A stretch of DNA of 64,000 nucleotides from the NCBI RefSeq assembly GCF_001659685.2, contig NZ_LXYE02000038.1, positions 124,001-188,000 on the forward strand, read 5' to 3'. A program made the position numbers and the translations under genes. Positions 35,824 through 44,372 of this stretch are shown one piece after another; the stretch's first letter is position 1; the number at the start of each line of letters is the position of its first letter. Origin of the DNA: Labilibacter marinus (lineage in GTDB: Bacteria > Bacteroidota > Bacteroidia > Bacteroidales > Marinilabiliaceae). Under the pieces are notes generated by a model. The model did no database searches, had not been told where the DNA came from, and was given only the letters and a program-made list of their open reading frames with translations.

Positions 35824-35830
35824 AAATTTG
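35823..35830 (+). promoter_or_regulatory. Plus-strand -7 box (TAAATTTG) opposite the susC start
   Basis: The octamer matches TAnnTTTG exactly, on the strand opposite susC and overlapping its start codon. A -33 element at normal spacing is weak. A plus-strand terminator lies 80 bases downstream. Confidence 0.45.
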
Positions 35831-35836
35831 TTAAGT

Positions 35837-35918
35837 ATTTAATTAGTACAAAATTTTACCTGAGCTATCATTCAGGTAGAGTAATTTAAGAAGGTGCGCC
35901 AACACCTTCTTTTTTTTT
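35837..35918 (+). ncRNA. Candidate cis-antisense small RNA opposite the susC leader
   Basis: No plus-strand gene lies here, yet a -7 box (35823-35830) and a strong intrinsic terminator bracket about 80 bases in the fecR-susC gap. The RNA would form two hairpins: ACCTGA/TCAGGT (35858-35863 with 35872-35877), and the terminator. Antisense RNAs in exactly this position repress susC homologues in Bacteroides polysaccharide loci (the DonS type). The 5' end is an estimate from the promoter box; only the terminator is directly visible. Confidence 0.5.
35888..35918 (+). terminator. Strong plus-strand intrinsic terminator in the fecR-susC gap
   Basis: AAGAAGGTG (35888-35896) pairs perfectly with CACCTTCTT (35903-35911), followed by an unbroken T-run to 35918. 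On the minus strand no U-tract follows the stem, so it is directional. Confidence 0.8.
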
Positions 35919-35969
35919 AGATTTTTCTTTTACTTCATAAGCACATAGATTTTTAATTTTTCATAGATT

Positions 35970-37013
35970 TTACTTCTTGACTTTTAAGGTTATTTTTCTC
36001 TTACTAAAAGAGTTGTCATCTTGTTTTCTTGCTGATGTTATTTTATAGTCCATCGAAGAAGATAGACTTAGTAGATTTAATACTTGTTCTAATGATTCAT
36101 CAATAAATGTAGCTGTAAAACGATATTTATTTAGCTCTTTATCCGCCACATCAATATCTACATTATACCATTTTTCTAATCGACGAACTACAACCCATAT
36201 TGGATCGCCATAAAATATAATTTGTCCATCTTTCCAAGCTGTGTGCTTCTCAATATATGAATCCTTTTTACAATCAAGTTTTCCACTTTTGTTATTAAAA
36301 ACAGCCACTTGTTCTGGTTCCATTACAACAAGTTCTTCATCTTTCAAACTTCCGTCCTTTATTAAACTAACCTTCCCCTCTGTTAAGGCAACCGTCATAT
36401 TTCTATAACTATTGTAGGCCGAAACATTAAACGAAGTACCATATACTTTTACATCTAACTTGGAGGTATTAACAATAAAAGGTCTTAAAGAATCTGTATG
36501 AACCTCAAAGAAGGCCTCTCCATCTAACAACACTTCACGTTTCTTTCCTTGCTTAAAAGCGGTTGGGAATTTTAATGTACTTCCAGAATTTAACCAAACC
36601 TGTGTACCATCTGATAATAATAGTTTACTACGAGTTCCGTATGAAGCGGTAATTTCTTGATATATGGTTTTCTCGTTAATCGCAATCTTAGAATCGATAG
36701 GACGATTTTGATATAGATAACTGATCAATAATGAAAGTAATAAAACAGCTGCTGCCTGACGGGCATATACCAGCCACCTTTTCGGAGTTTTAAAGCCTAT
36801 TTGTTTTTTAGTCTTTTTAAGCGAGACTTCTACGTCAATTTCATCCGACAGTACTAGTTTTTTAGACTTGTTCCATATTTTACGGTAAGCCTGATAATCC
36901 TTTATATTCTTATCAGATTCTGCAAGCCACTTATCTAAAACCTCTTGTTCATTAGCTTCAAGCCCTTCCAAAATTTGCTTAGTAATGATATTTTCGATGT
37001 ATGTATTGTCCAC
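35970..37013 (-). CDS. FecR family anti-sigma factor
   Basis: The N-terminal cytoplasmic anti-sigma region covers residues 1-80 (VLDKWLAESDKNIKDYQAYR), followed by one transmembrane helix at about 84-101, then the periplasmic FecR domain with TIYQEITASYGTRSKLLLSD, GTQVWLNSGSTLKFPTAF, REVLLDGEAFFEVHTD and a DUF4974-like C-terminus (FYGDPIWVVVRRLEKWYNVD). It should hold the sigma factor until SusC's STN domain signals substrate binding. It lies 192 bp downstream of the sigma gene and 146 bp upstream of susC, the standard order. The gap after it holds the antisense RNA candidate. Confidence 0.95.
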   Translation of the reverse strand: MDNTYIENIITKQILEGLEANEQEVLDKWLAESDKNIKDYQAYRKIWNKSKKLVLSDEIDVEVSLKKTKKQIGFKTPKRWLVYARQAAAVLLLSLLISYLYQNRPIDSKIAINEKTIYQEITASYGTRSKLLLSDGTQVWLNSGSTLKFPTAFKQGKKREVLLDGEAFFEVHTDSLRPFIVNTSKLDVKVYGTSFNVSAYNSYRNMTVALTEGKVSLIKDGSLKDEELVVMEPEQVAVFNNKSGKLDCKKDSYIEKHTAWKDGQIIFYGDPIWVVVRRLEKWYNVDIDVADKELNKYRFTATFIDESLEQVLNLLSLSSSMDYKITSARKQDDNSFSKRKITLKVKK

Positions 37014-37205
37014 AATTTATGCCTTTGTTTCTTATAAGACGAACCAAGACTACACATACCCTATGTCATTTTTACAAAAAATTACATTTTTATTTACTTT
37101 TTCATAAATAACACAGTATACATCTTCCTATAACTAGAGCATACTTACTGGTTATGTGAATATTACGAAACACGAAAAGATGTTGAGAAAAAAATAAATG
37201 AACTG

Positions 37206-37787
37206 TTATAAAATTTCACCCATGTTAAAAATGGTAGCTATAATTGGTAAATAGTCTTTTAGCTCAGCTCTTAAAATTTTTAAAGAGCGGCCTAATAGCG
37301 CTTCTACGGCTTTTACAGAGATATCCATTTTAGCCGCAATTTCCTTATAACTTAAACCATCAAAGCGACTATATTCAAAGGCTTGTCGACTTCTTTCAGG
37401 TAACATAGCTAAGGCCACAACCAGTTTTTCTTCAAATTCGCCTAGCTCTAAAAGCTGCTCCGAATTATTTTCTGGTTCATTTAACGCGATATTGGTTTTA
37501 ACACGATCAAAAGTTTTAACAGATCGTAAATAGTCGATACAATTATTCCGAACCATAAAAGACAGATAGGAAGACAGATTATTTATACTCTCTGCTTTTT
37601 GTCGGTTCTCCCAAAGTTTTACAAAACACTCCTGCACTAAACTCTGAGATTTATCTAAATCGTGTACATATAAGTTAGCTTGAGCGCAAAGTGACTTGAA
37701 GTATTTACGAAAAACAAAATCAAACGCACCTTCTTTGCCTTGGCGGAATTCAGCCAGTAAATATTGATCTTGATCTTGTTTTTCCAT
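37206..37787 (-). CDS. ECF RNA polymerase sigma factor (sigma-70 family, Bacteroidetes FecI-type)
   Basis: At 193 residues it has region 2 (GAFDFVFRKYFKSLCAQANL, SQSLVQECFVKLWENR) and region 4 with an HTH (LPERSRQAFEYSRFDGLSYK, EIAAKMDISVKAVEALLG), the layout of Bacteroidetes-type ECF sigma factors paired with FecR. It should direct transcription of susCD when the anti-sigma factor releases it. A good housekeeping promoter lies just upstream, so basal expression does not depend on the sulfatase gene before it. Confidence 0.94.
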   Translation of the reverse strand: MEKQDQDQYLLAEFRQGKEGAFDFVFRKYFKSLCAQANLYVHDLDKSQSLVQECFVKLWENRQKAESINNLSSYLSFMVRNNCIDYLRSVKTFDRVKTNIALNEPENNSEQLLELGEFEEKLVVALAMLPERSRQAFEYSRFDGLSYKEIAAKMDISVKAVEALLGRSLKILRAELKDYLPIIATIFNMGEIL

Positions 37788-37813
37788 AGGTGTTTTAAGT
37801 CGTACTCAAACAC

Positions 37814-37842
37814 CAAATATAGAAAAAATTAGTAATCTGCAA
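37814..37842 (-). promoter_or_regulatory. Promoter of the sigma factor gene
   Basis: On the minus strand TTG (37840-37842) is followed after 18 bases by TATATTTG (37814-37821), an exact -7 match. The start codon is 26 bases further on. Confidence 0.65.
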
Positions 37843-37973
37843 TATGACAGAATATTTCAACAGGGTAGAATATAAATTAAAGCATAGCGCTTTAATCCTC
37901 AAAAGTTAGAATTAAATTCAAGGAAGGCAACTGGTTACCAACACAGTATACCTCCCCAATATTTACTTTGAAT

Positions 37974-39599
37974 TTATTTTACGGTTAAAGCCTCCACAGG
38001 ACCTAAACGTTTTGGCAAATCATGTTCATCATCATGAAGGTCGAATTCAGGTAGAATAGATTGTAACATTTGGTAATCCTTTACATCTTGTTTTGAATAA
38101 GATGACCAATCTTTAACCTCTGGAAAACTGATTAAGTCTGCAGGGTACTCCGAAACGTCATACATATTATTATTCCCATCAATCAATACATTTTTACTTC
38201 GTATCAATTGCTTCTCCATATGATAAGCATAAATCCATTTTCTATGCTCTTGCTTATCTGTTGTTAAAAATGGTATTAAACTTTCTCCATTTATCTCGTA
38301 GCTATCTGGTATTTTAACACCCGCAATTTCTGCAATAGTAGGAACTAAATCGGCTATATTCATCAATACATCCTGCTCGCCCTGCTTGGTCATATTTAAA
38401 CAAGGTGCGTAAATTATCATGGGTACGTGTACCCCTTTTTGCGAAACAGGACTTGATTTTCCGTATCCACTAGTTCCATTATCGGCACAAAAAATAAATA
38501 TGGTATTATCATCAATACCTAGTTCCTTGAGCTTATTTATATATTGCCAAACCTGATAATCGATATAATTAATATGCGCGTGAATTCCCGGCTCACTGAC
38601 TGTTCCATGTGTATTATAAACACCTTTATCTCCCGTAATCTTTGGTTCTGTTCTATGGTATTTACCTTTTTTCCATTCAATCTTTGGTGTGCAGGGCCAT
38701 TTTTGCCTGGTATTTTTGTTGATATCACTACTGAAGAAATCCCATCCATCATGACCTAAATGCGAAGTGTGGTAAACAAAAAATGGTTTGCCTTCTTTTT
38801 GTTTTCGCTGCATAAAATCAAAAACATATTCCAACTCAACATCTGGTCCGTAAGTATGCAAGCCATACGATTGTTTTGCCCGTAAGGAGTTGGGCCAAAT
38901 TTCAAATTTTGTTTTAGAATCTGGATGATTCATTAACTCAACATGAGGTTGCCAGTACCAACCAAACTGCTGATAGTAATCTACTTCTGCCCCAGTATCT
39001 TCATTAATCAATACTCTTTTTCCATTCTTCTTTTTCGTAACAACTTTAAAATCTGTGTGAGTATTTTCCTTATCGTGCACGCCTGGCGTAAAAACCCCTT
39101 CGTCAAAACCAAACTGATCTACGCCCGACATTTGCGTTTTACCAGCCCAAATACTCGCATACCCTCCTGCTTTTGCCACAAATGCATTGGTATGCGGTGA
39201 AGCAGCATAAATAGGAACCGATTCTTTCTTGCCCTTCTCATTCACCCAAGTTCCCTTGTCTTTATTATGCCACCACTTATGGCGATGCGCATAACGCCCA
39301 GTCATCATCATAGCACGACTTGGCATACAAACGGTTGCTGCCCATGCTGTTTTAATCCAAAGGCCTTCGTTAGCTAACTGATCTAACACAGGCGTTTTGG
39401 CTCTATATTTAGCATCTGATGTATCTCCACCCTGCGGCGGCTTGCTCCACTTTGAAGAACCGTAGATAGGCAATTCTCTTGCACTAATATCATCTGCAAA
39501 ATAGATAATGATATTGGGCTTCTTTTTAGCTTCTGCCGAAACACTTAATAACAACACTACAGCCAAAAGTTGAATTGTTCTTGTAAAAATTGAATTCAT
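37974..39599 (-). CDS. S1-type sulfatase, copy A
   Basis: A signal peptide (ending SAEA) precedes the alkaline-phosphatase-like sulfatase fold. The metal-binding start is NIIIYFADDISA, and the active-site motif is Cys91-M-P-S-R followed by MMMTGRY, whose cysteine is converted to formylglycine. Later come VYHTSHLGHDGWDFF and IFIFCADNGTSGYGKSSP, the second metal-binding site. At 541 residues it is typical. It should remove sulfate esters from an oligosaccharide in the periplasm or at the surface. No maturase gene is in the window. It lies 186 bp before the sigma factor gene and 277 bp after the GH117-type gene, with a terminator between. Confidence 0.93.
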   Translation of the reverse strand: MNSIFTRTIQLLAVVLLLSVSAEAKKKPNIIIYFADDISARELPIYGSSKWSKPPQGGDTSDAKYRAKTPVLDQLANEGLWIKTAWAATVCMPSRAMMMTGRYAHRHKWWHNKDKGTWVNEKGKKESVPIYAASPHTNAFVAKAGGYASIWAGKTQMSGVDQFGFDEGVFTPGVHDKENTHTDFKVVTKKKNGKRVLINEDTGAEVDYYQQFGWYWQPHVELMNHPDSKTKFEIWPNSLRAKQSYGLHTYGPDVELEYVFDFMQRKQKEGKPFFVYHTSHLGHDGWDFFSSDINKNTRQKWPCTPKIEWKKGKYHRTEPKITGDKGVYNTHGTVSEPGIHAHINYIDYQVWQYINKLKELGIDDNTIFIFCADNGTSGYGKSSPVSQKGVHVPMIIYAPCLNMTKQGEQDVLMNIADLVPTIAEIAGVKIPDSYEINGESLIPFLTTDKQEHRKWIYAYHMEKQLIRSKNVLIDGNNNMYDVSEYPADLISFPEVKDWSSYSKQDVKDYQMLQSILPEFDLHDDEHDLPKRLGPVEALTVK

Positions 39600-39814
39600 A
39601 ATGTCTTCTTATAATATTTAATGAAGGCTAATCTCTTATTAGGAAACTAAATAAACAAAATCCAAGATAACGGACGTCCAATAATAAATGGTTTAAACGG
39701 GTAATAAACAGCTTGACATGAAATATCTTAATCTATTTGAATTTGTATAGTGTAAGATTAAATGATAAAACCAGAATTATACTAAAAAAGTCATTTGCAA
39801 GATACTCAAAGACA

Positions 39815-39848
39815 AAAAGGCAAGAAGTATATATACAACTTGCCTTTT
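39815..39848 (-). terminator. Terminator of the GH117-type gene
   Basis: AAAAGGCAAG (39815-39824) pairs with CTTGCCTTTT (39839-39848). On the minus strand the stem ends in TTTTTGTC. Confidence 0.8.
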
Positions 39849-39876
39849 CAGTTTTTGTAACTATACACTAAATATG

Positions 39877-42207
39877 CTACTTACTCATCTCTGTATTTTG
39901 TTTTTTAATTCTAGCTTTTTGTTTTTCACTAAGGCCATATTTAAAATATTCTTCAGGCTTACGCAGGTAATTATGATGTTTCATCTCTGGGTCATGAACA
40001 TCTCTACTCAAATCACAATCAAAGCGATATAATTCAGAATGCCATCTATCCGCGCCTTCGGATTTAAAATTAATAAAGTGACCTATACCCCACGTTATTC
40101 CTCGGCCATCTCCATTATCTGCAAAAGCATCAGGAATATAGGCATTGGGACCAACAGGCATCATCTCTGTAATGGACATCACATCAAAATTAACCCAGTC
40201 TTTGGCATATTGAATGGTAAAGTGTTCTGAACCATCTCTTATTGTCAACGAAGCGACACCTTCTTTCCAAGGAAAAAAGCATATTTCGTGACCTGAATTT
40301 TGAACTGGATTTAAAGGATGCTTTTTAAAAGGTCCCAAGGGATTATCGGCAATCGCCAAACCAATTCCGCTCCAAACCGTTCCTGGCCTATTAAAAGCCG
40401 CCTTATAATAAACATATATTTTACCATCATGTACCAATGGTGTTGGTGCCTGAATGGCAAATTGGTCCCACTCCCCTTTGGCTCCGGTTGGAATCACCAC
40501 ATCATTCACGTGCGTCCATGGTCCATCGGGCGAATCGGCATAGGCTACACCCACTGGGCAATAATCTCCTCGTACGCCACTAGGCTCCGTAAAGGCTTGA
40601 TAATAGATATAGAATTTTTCTTTAAATTTTAAGATATCTGGTGTTGCAACTGCCCTCCAACCAGGTATTGGAGCTTGAGGACGCGTTACAGCTACACCTT
40701 GCTCTTCCCAATGAAACCCATCCTTACTCGTAGCATACCACACTTCGGCTAAGTCCCAATCGGTAGTGGGTATCGTATCATTCCAAACCACCTGGTCACC
40801 AACCACCTCCATTACTTTGTAATCTTTAGAAAATCTACCTACTGGCGGAATTGAGGTGTGGCGCTTAGTGTACCACACATAGTATTTTCCATTTTCGAAA
40901 AGGATTTTTGAAGGATCGCGACGAGTAATAGTTGCATCTCCATCATTATAATCGAAACCTGTGAGTTTAGTATACTTAAACTGACTATACAACTCATTTT
41001 CGGCATTTACATGCGATGGATACTGATTAAAACTCCTATCCAAAGCAGCGCTTAGTTTATAATCAACAGAATATTCCGTTACTTGATAAGGAAAAGCTTT
41101 TGTTCCTGGCTTAGGCGTTTTTAAAGGAATCACCAGCGAATATGAAATTTCACTACCCTTTGGCAGGATGGCAATAATTAAAGCTTTTGGCACTCCTTTT
41201 TCCATGTAAAACTTAGGCATATCAGCCGTTCGTGCTGTTTTTGTTATGGTACCATCTGTCCACTTAATTTCTCCAGCTTTTAATACTAAAAAGTTTTTGG
41301 CAGGCTTCCAGTTCAGTCCCATATCATCGCCTTCAAACAACATGGTTGATCCATCCGGGTAATCGCTCCAAGCCCCGCGCGAATCTTTTGCAATGCAATA
41401 ATAATTACCATTAAAAACCCATTCTACATGATCATCAATAGCAAAAGAAGCTGTTGGGTGCGTTATAAAAGGAATGCCGGTGTCTTCAAAAGGCCCCATA
41501 GGCGATCTGGATGTTGCTGTAACATGAACCACCTTTCCATTTTTAAACTTAGGGTGTGGCTCAACATATTTATAGGCCAACAGAAACTTTCCATCATTTC
41601 GCCTTGATATAGTAGGCGTTGAAGTCATCATTCTATTTCCTGTAACATCAATTAAAGGTTCATCAAAACGCTTCCATTCTCCATTTAAATCATCAGCCAC
41701 CGCTACGCCTACGCGTTGATTGTTACGGTTTACCCACCACTCTTTATCTTTATATAAAGGCATTCTATCATCAGGTGTTTCATCCCAATAACCACTTCCT
41801 CGGTTTCCCATATGATATAAATAATACTTTCCATCATACTCCATTACATGTGGGTTATGGGTACAATCTCCATCCCAGTATTGCTTACCTCGGGCTGGTA
41901 GTACCACATTTTTAAACGTATAAGGACCTGTTAAATGATCGGATACAGCGTGAGCAATCTCAGAATGTGTTACCCATCCATGATGGCCACGACTCTTAAG
42001 CCAACGCGAATATATGGCATGGTACTTACCATCTTTTCCTTTAAGAATATTAGTACCCCAAACATTATAGTCCTCTTCTTCAATAATATTGGCTTTATCA
42101 AACTTATCGGGAAGCAGATCGGCAAAGTTAAATTCTTCTTGTGCAAATACTTGAATTGACACCAACATCAAGCAAATCCATACCACACTAATCAATTTCT
42201 TATTCAT
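39877..42207 (-). CDS. Two-propeller glycoside hydrolase: GH43-like N-domain fused to GH117 C-domain
   Basis: A signal peptide (ending VFAQ) is followed by two five-bladed propellers. Residues of about 30-370 look GH43-like (HNPHVMEYDGKYYLYHMGNR, TSTPTISRRNDGKFLLAY). Residues of about 390-750 match GH117, the exo-acting 3,6-anhydro-alpha-galactosidases: TRRDPSKILFENGKYYVWYT (Asp431), WYATSKDGFHWEEQGVAV, VATPDILKFKEKFYIYYQ (Asp524) and NSGHEICFFP (His640, Glu641), which align with the catalytic segments of that family. Such enzymes release 3,6-anhydrogalactose from agar-type oligosaccharide ends. The usual GH117 is about 400 residues, so this is a fusion, and the N-domain's activity is unknown. 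Flanking sulfatases support a sulfated galactan. Confidence 0.82.
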   Translation of the reverse strand: MNKKLISVVWICLMLVSIQVFAQEEFNFADLLPDKFDKANIIEEEDYNVWGTNILKGKDGKYHAIYSRWLKSRGHHGWVTHSEIAHAVSDHLTGPYTFKNVVLPARGKQYWDGDCTHNPHVMEYDGKYYLYHMGNRGSGYWDETPDDRMPLYKDKEWWVNRNNQRVGVAVADDLNGEWKRFDEPLIDVTGNRMMTSTPTISRRNDGKFLLAYKYVEPHPKFKNGKVVHVTATSRSPMGPFEDTGIPFITHPTASFAIDDHVEWVFNGNYYCIAKDSRGAWSDYPDGSTMLFEGDDMGLNWKPAKNFLVLKAGEIKWTDGTITKTARTADMPKFYMEKGVPKALIIAILPKGSEISYSLVIPLKTPKPGTKAFPYQVTEYSVDYKLSAALDRSFNQYPSHVNAENELYSQFKYTKLTGFDYNDGDATITRRDPSKILFENGKYYVWYTKRHTSIPPVGRFSKDYKVMEVVGDQVVWNDTIPTTDWDLAEVWYATSKDGFHWEEQGVAVTRPQAPIPGWRAVATPDILKFKEKFYIYYQAFTEPSGVRGDYCPVGVAYADSPDGPWTHVNDVVIPTGAKGEWDQFAIQAPTPLVHDGKIYVYYKAAFNRPGTVWSGIGLAIADNPLGPFKKHPLNPVQNSGHEICFFPWKEGVASLTIRDGSEHFTIQYAKDWVNFDVMSITEMMPVGPNAYIPDAFADNGDGRGITWGIGHFINFKSEGADRWHSELYRFDCDLSRDVHDPEMKHHNYLRKPEEYFKYGLSEKQKARIKKQNTEMSK

Positions 42208-42285
42208 GTGTTTGTTTTAATGGTTATTAGTTAACGAAAATATACTTCATATTTAAATATCTTATTCATATTTGTAACTAAAGCT

Positions 42286-42334
42286 AAAAAAAGACTATTA
42301 TTTTTACGGAAACGTTTTCGCAAAAACAATAGTC
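42286..42334 (-). terminator. Minus-strand terminator after sulfatase B
   Basis: Sixteen-base arms 42293-42308 and 42319-42334 pair. Two positions are G-U in the minus-strand RNA but A-C mismatches in plus-strand RNA, and a seven-base U-tract (A-run 42286-42292) follows on the minus strand, so the direction is clear. Confidence 0.85.
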
Positions 42335-42349
42335 CTAGATCCTTTTAAA

Positions 42350-44206
42350 TTACAACTGAGGAATAATTTCTTTAGGAATATCTAACTTTTTATTATCAGC
42401 TCCTCCAGCAAAATTACTAATGGCGTAGCTATTGGGCTTTGTCCAATCACACTCAACACGCCTATCTCCTAAAACTATATTTCCTAGTTTATTTCTAAAC
42501 CAATCGGCAAGTTTTATATAGTCTTTATCATTAGCCAAATTATTCATCTCCAAAGGATCGTTACGCAAATCATATAACGCCATATCGGCCTTTGGTCTTT
42601 CGCAAGTGAGCGCCCACATGATATCCTTATTTACATTTTCTGAAGTTGCCACATCCCACCTATCGCGGGTTCTCATGCTGAATGCAAAATCCTTTCCTCT
42701 AATATACGCCCTATGTCCGCAAACTACATTAACCTCGCCTACGGCATATTCTCGATTATTCTTTGTTGGATTTGAGATAACTTCCTGCAAGTCGTATCCA
42801 TCCAAATACGCATACTTATCTTGTTGTATATTAATTCCAGCTGCTGCTAACATTGTTGGTGTAAAATCGACAAATTCAATGATATCATCTACAACTTTTC
42901 CTGTAGGAATCTTGGCTTTATCAGATGAAACTACAATAGCAGCATCCTGAACGGATTGCTTCCATGGCCCAAACTTTGCCATAATACCTTGTTCTCCAAG
43001 ATGCCAACCATGATCGCCTACCGTAAATATGATTAGGTATTCTTGATTGTTTGTAGAACAATATTCCTTAAACGCCTTAACAGACTCTCCAATCAACGCA
43101 TCTCCATATGCACAAAACGCATAGTAATCTTGAATCGCTTGCAGTTTTTCTTTATCCGTTAGCTGATCGGCTTTACATTCATTATAAAGAGTTACCAGTT
43201 GCGGTGGAAAGTTAGACAGTTCATCTGTACTAAACTCCGGAATATTATATTTCTTCTTTTTAAACTGATCTCTGAATTCCTTTGGAGGAAGAACAGGCGT
43301 ATGTGGCCATGTAAAGCCAATATTCACCATCAAAGGTTGACCAGACTTAGCACCTTCGGCATTTTTTCCTGCTAATGTTTTAAATGCCTTATCCTGATTT
43401 TTTAGATAGTTTTTAAATTCAGTTACCACATGACTATCTAAAGTTTTTCCCATTGGGTGCGGATTAACTCCTCCTAATATTAAGCCTTGATTAGGTCTGG
43501 TGTATGCTCTTAAAATATCAAAGTCCTCTTCTACTTTAGCTTTTAGCTGTTGATCTTTCAAGGGAATTTCTCCATCACGTTGTTGTTTTCGGTAACTTAC
43601 TTTTTCTCCATTGGGATAAATAACTGTTTCATCAGAATAAATAACTTCAAATATTCCATCTGGGAATTCATACTTTCCACCACTCGTAAAAATATCTCCT
43701 AATCCTGCGTGGTTTATATCTCTGCCAAAACTTATGGTATAGTCGTAAAAGGAAAGATCCCCTTTATCTCCTTTAATTCCCCATCCCGTTTTACCAAAAA
43801 CTGCAGTTCCGTATCCATATTCCCGTAAGGATTGAGAAACCGTTGGTTTAACATGATCTGCCTTTTGATGAGATTTAAACTTATAATGCCCACTGCGAAA
43901 AGGATACCTGCCTGATTGCATAGAACTACGAGATGGGGTGCACATAGGCGAATTACAGTAAGCATGTGTAAATAACACACCTTCTGCTGCTAACCTATCT
44001 ATATTAGGTGATGATACATACCCTAAATTACTTTCACTCTTACCTGTTGTGGCTTGGTTATAACACTCTAAGGCATCAGCTCTATGATCATCTGTTATTA
44101 TCCAAAGTATATTGGGTTGATTTGATTGAGCATTTAGCTTAATAAAGTATACTAACATTATAAGAAATGACAATATAAAAGCACGTTTGAATCTAGCTAT
44201 ATACAT
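42350..44206 (-). CDS. S1-type sulfatase, copy B
   Basis: The 618-residue protein has a signal peptide (ending LNAQ), the metal site NILWIITDDHRADAL and the active-site Cys89-T-P-S-R (MCTPSRSSMQSGR). A GWHLGEQGIMAKFGPWK segment with the metal-binding Asp of TVGDHGWHLGEQ marks it as iduronate/choline-sulfatase-like in general shape. The N-terminal half has insertions compared with copy A, consistent with a different subfamily and sulfate position. It lies upstream of the GH117-type gene on the same strand across a terminator, and divergent from a membrane-anchored regulator, which may control it. Confidence 0.93.
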   Translation of the reverse strand: MYIARFKRAFILSFLIMLVYFIKLNAQSNQPNILWIITDDHRADALECYNQATTGKSESNLGYVSSPNIDRLAAEGVLFTHAYCNSPMCTPSRSSMQSGRYPFRSGHYKFKSHQKADHVKPTVSQSLREYGYGTAVFGKTGWGIKGDKGDLSFYDYTISFGRDINHAGLGDIFTSGGKYEFPDGIFEVIYSDETVIYPNGEKVSYRKQQRDGEIPLKDQQLKAKVEEDFDILRAYTRPNQGLILGGVNPHPMGKTLDSHVVTEFKNYLKNQDKAFKTLAGKNAEGAKSGQPLMVNIGFTWPHTPVLPPKEFRDQFKKKKYNIPEFSTDELSNFPPQLVTLYNECKADQLTDKEKLQAIQDYYAFCAYGDALIGESVKAFKEYCSTNNQEYLIIFTVGDHGWHLGEQGIMAKFGPWKQSVQDAAIVVSSDKAKIPTGKVVDDIIEFVDFTPTMLAAAGINIQQDKYAYLDGYDLQEVISNPTKNNREYAVGEVNVVCGHRAYIRGKDFAFSMRTRDRWDVATSENVNKDIMWALTCERPKADMALYDLRNDPLEMNNLANDKDYIKLADWFRNKLGNIVLGDRRVECDWTKPNSYAISNFAGGADNKKLDIPKEIIPQL

Positions 44207-44372
44207 ATTGTATAGTTTTCGTTTAAAATCTATTTCAAAAATACTCTAAATCAATTCGGTTTATTATAAATTACCATATACAAATACTATACACTCTACT
44301 ATAAATCCATATAATTAATTTCTACAATATTTTTTTTAAGTACTTTTATCACCTCTAACTAAATAAAAGATT

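Noticed and set aside
37876-37896. 8-bp hairpin between sulfatase A and the sigma gene as a terminator
   Set aside because: The stem ATTAAAGC/GCTTTAAT is A+T-rich and no U-tract follows on the minus strand.
42308-42320. CGGAAACGTTTTCG as a LacI/CcpA-like operator
   Set aside because: The palindrome forms the loop end of a strong minus-strand terminator, and no LacI-type regulator is in the window.
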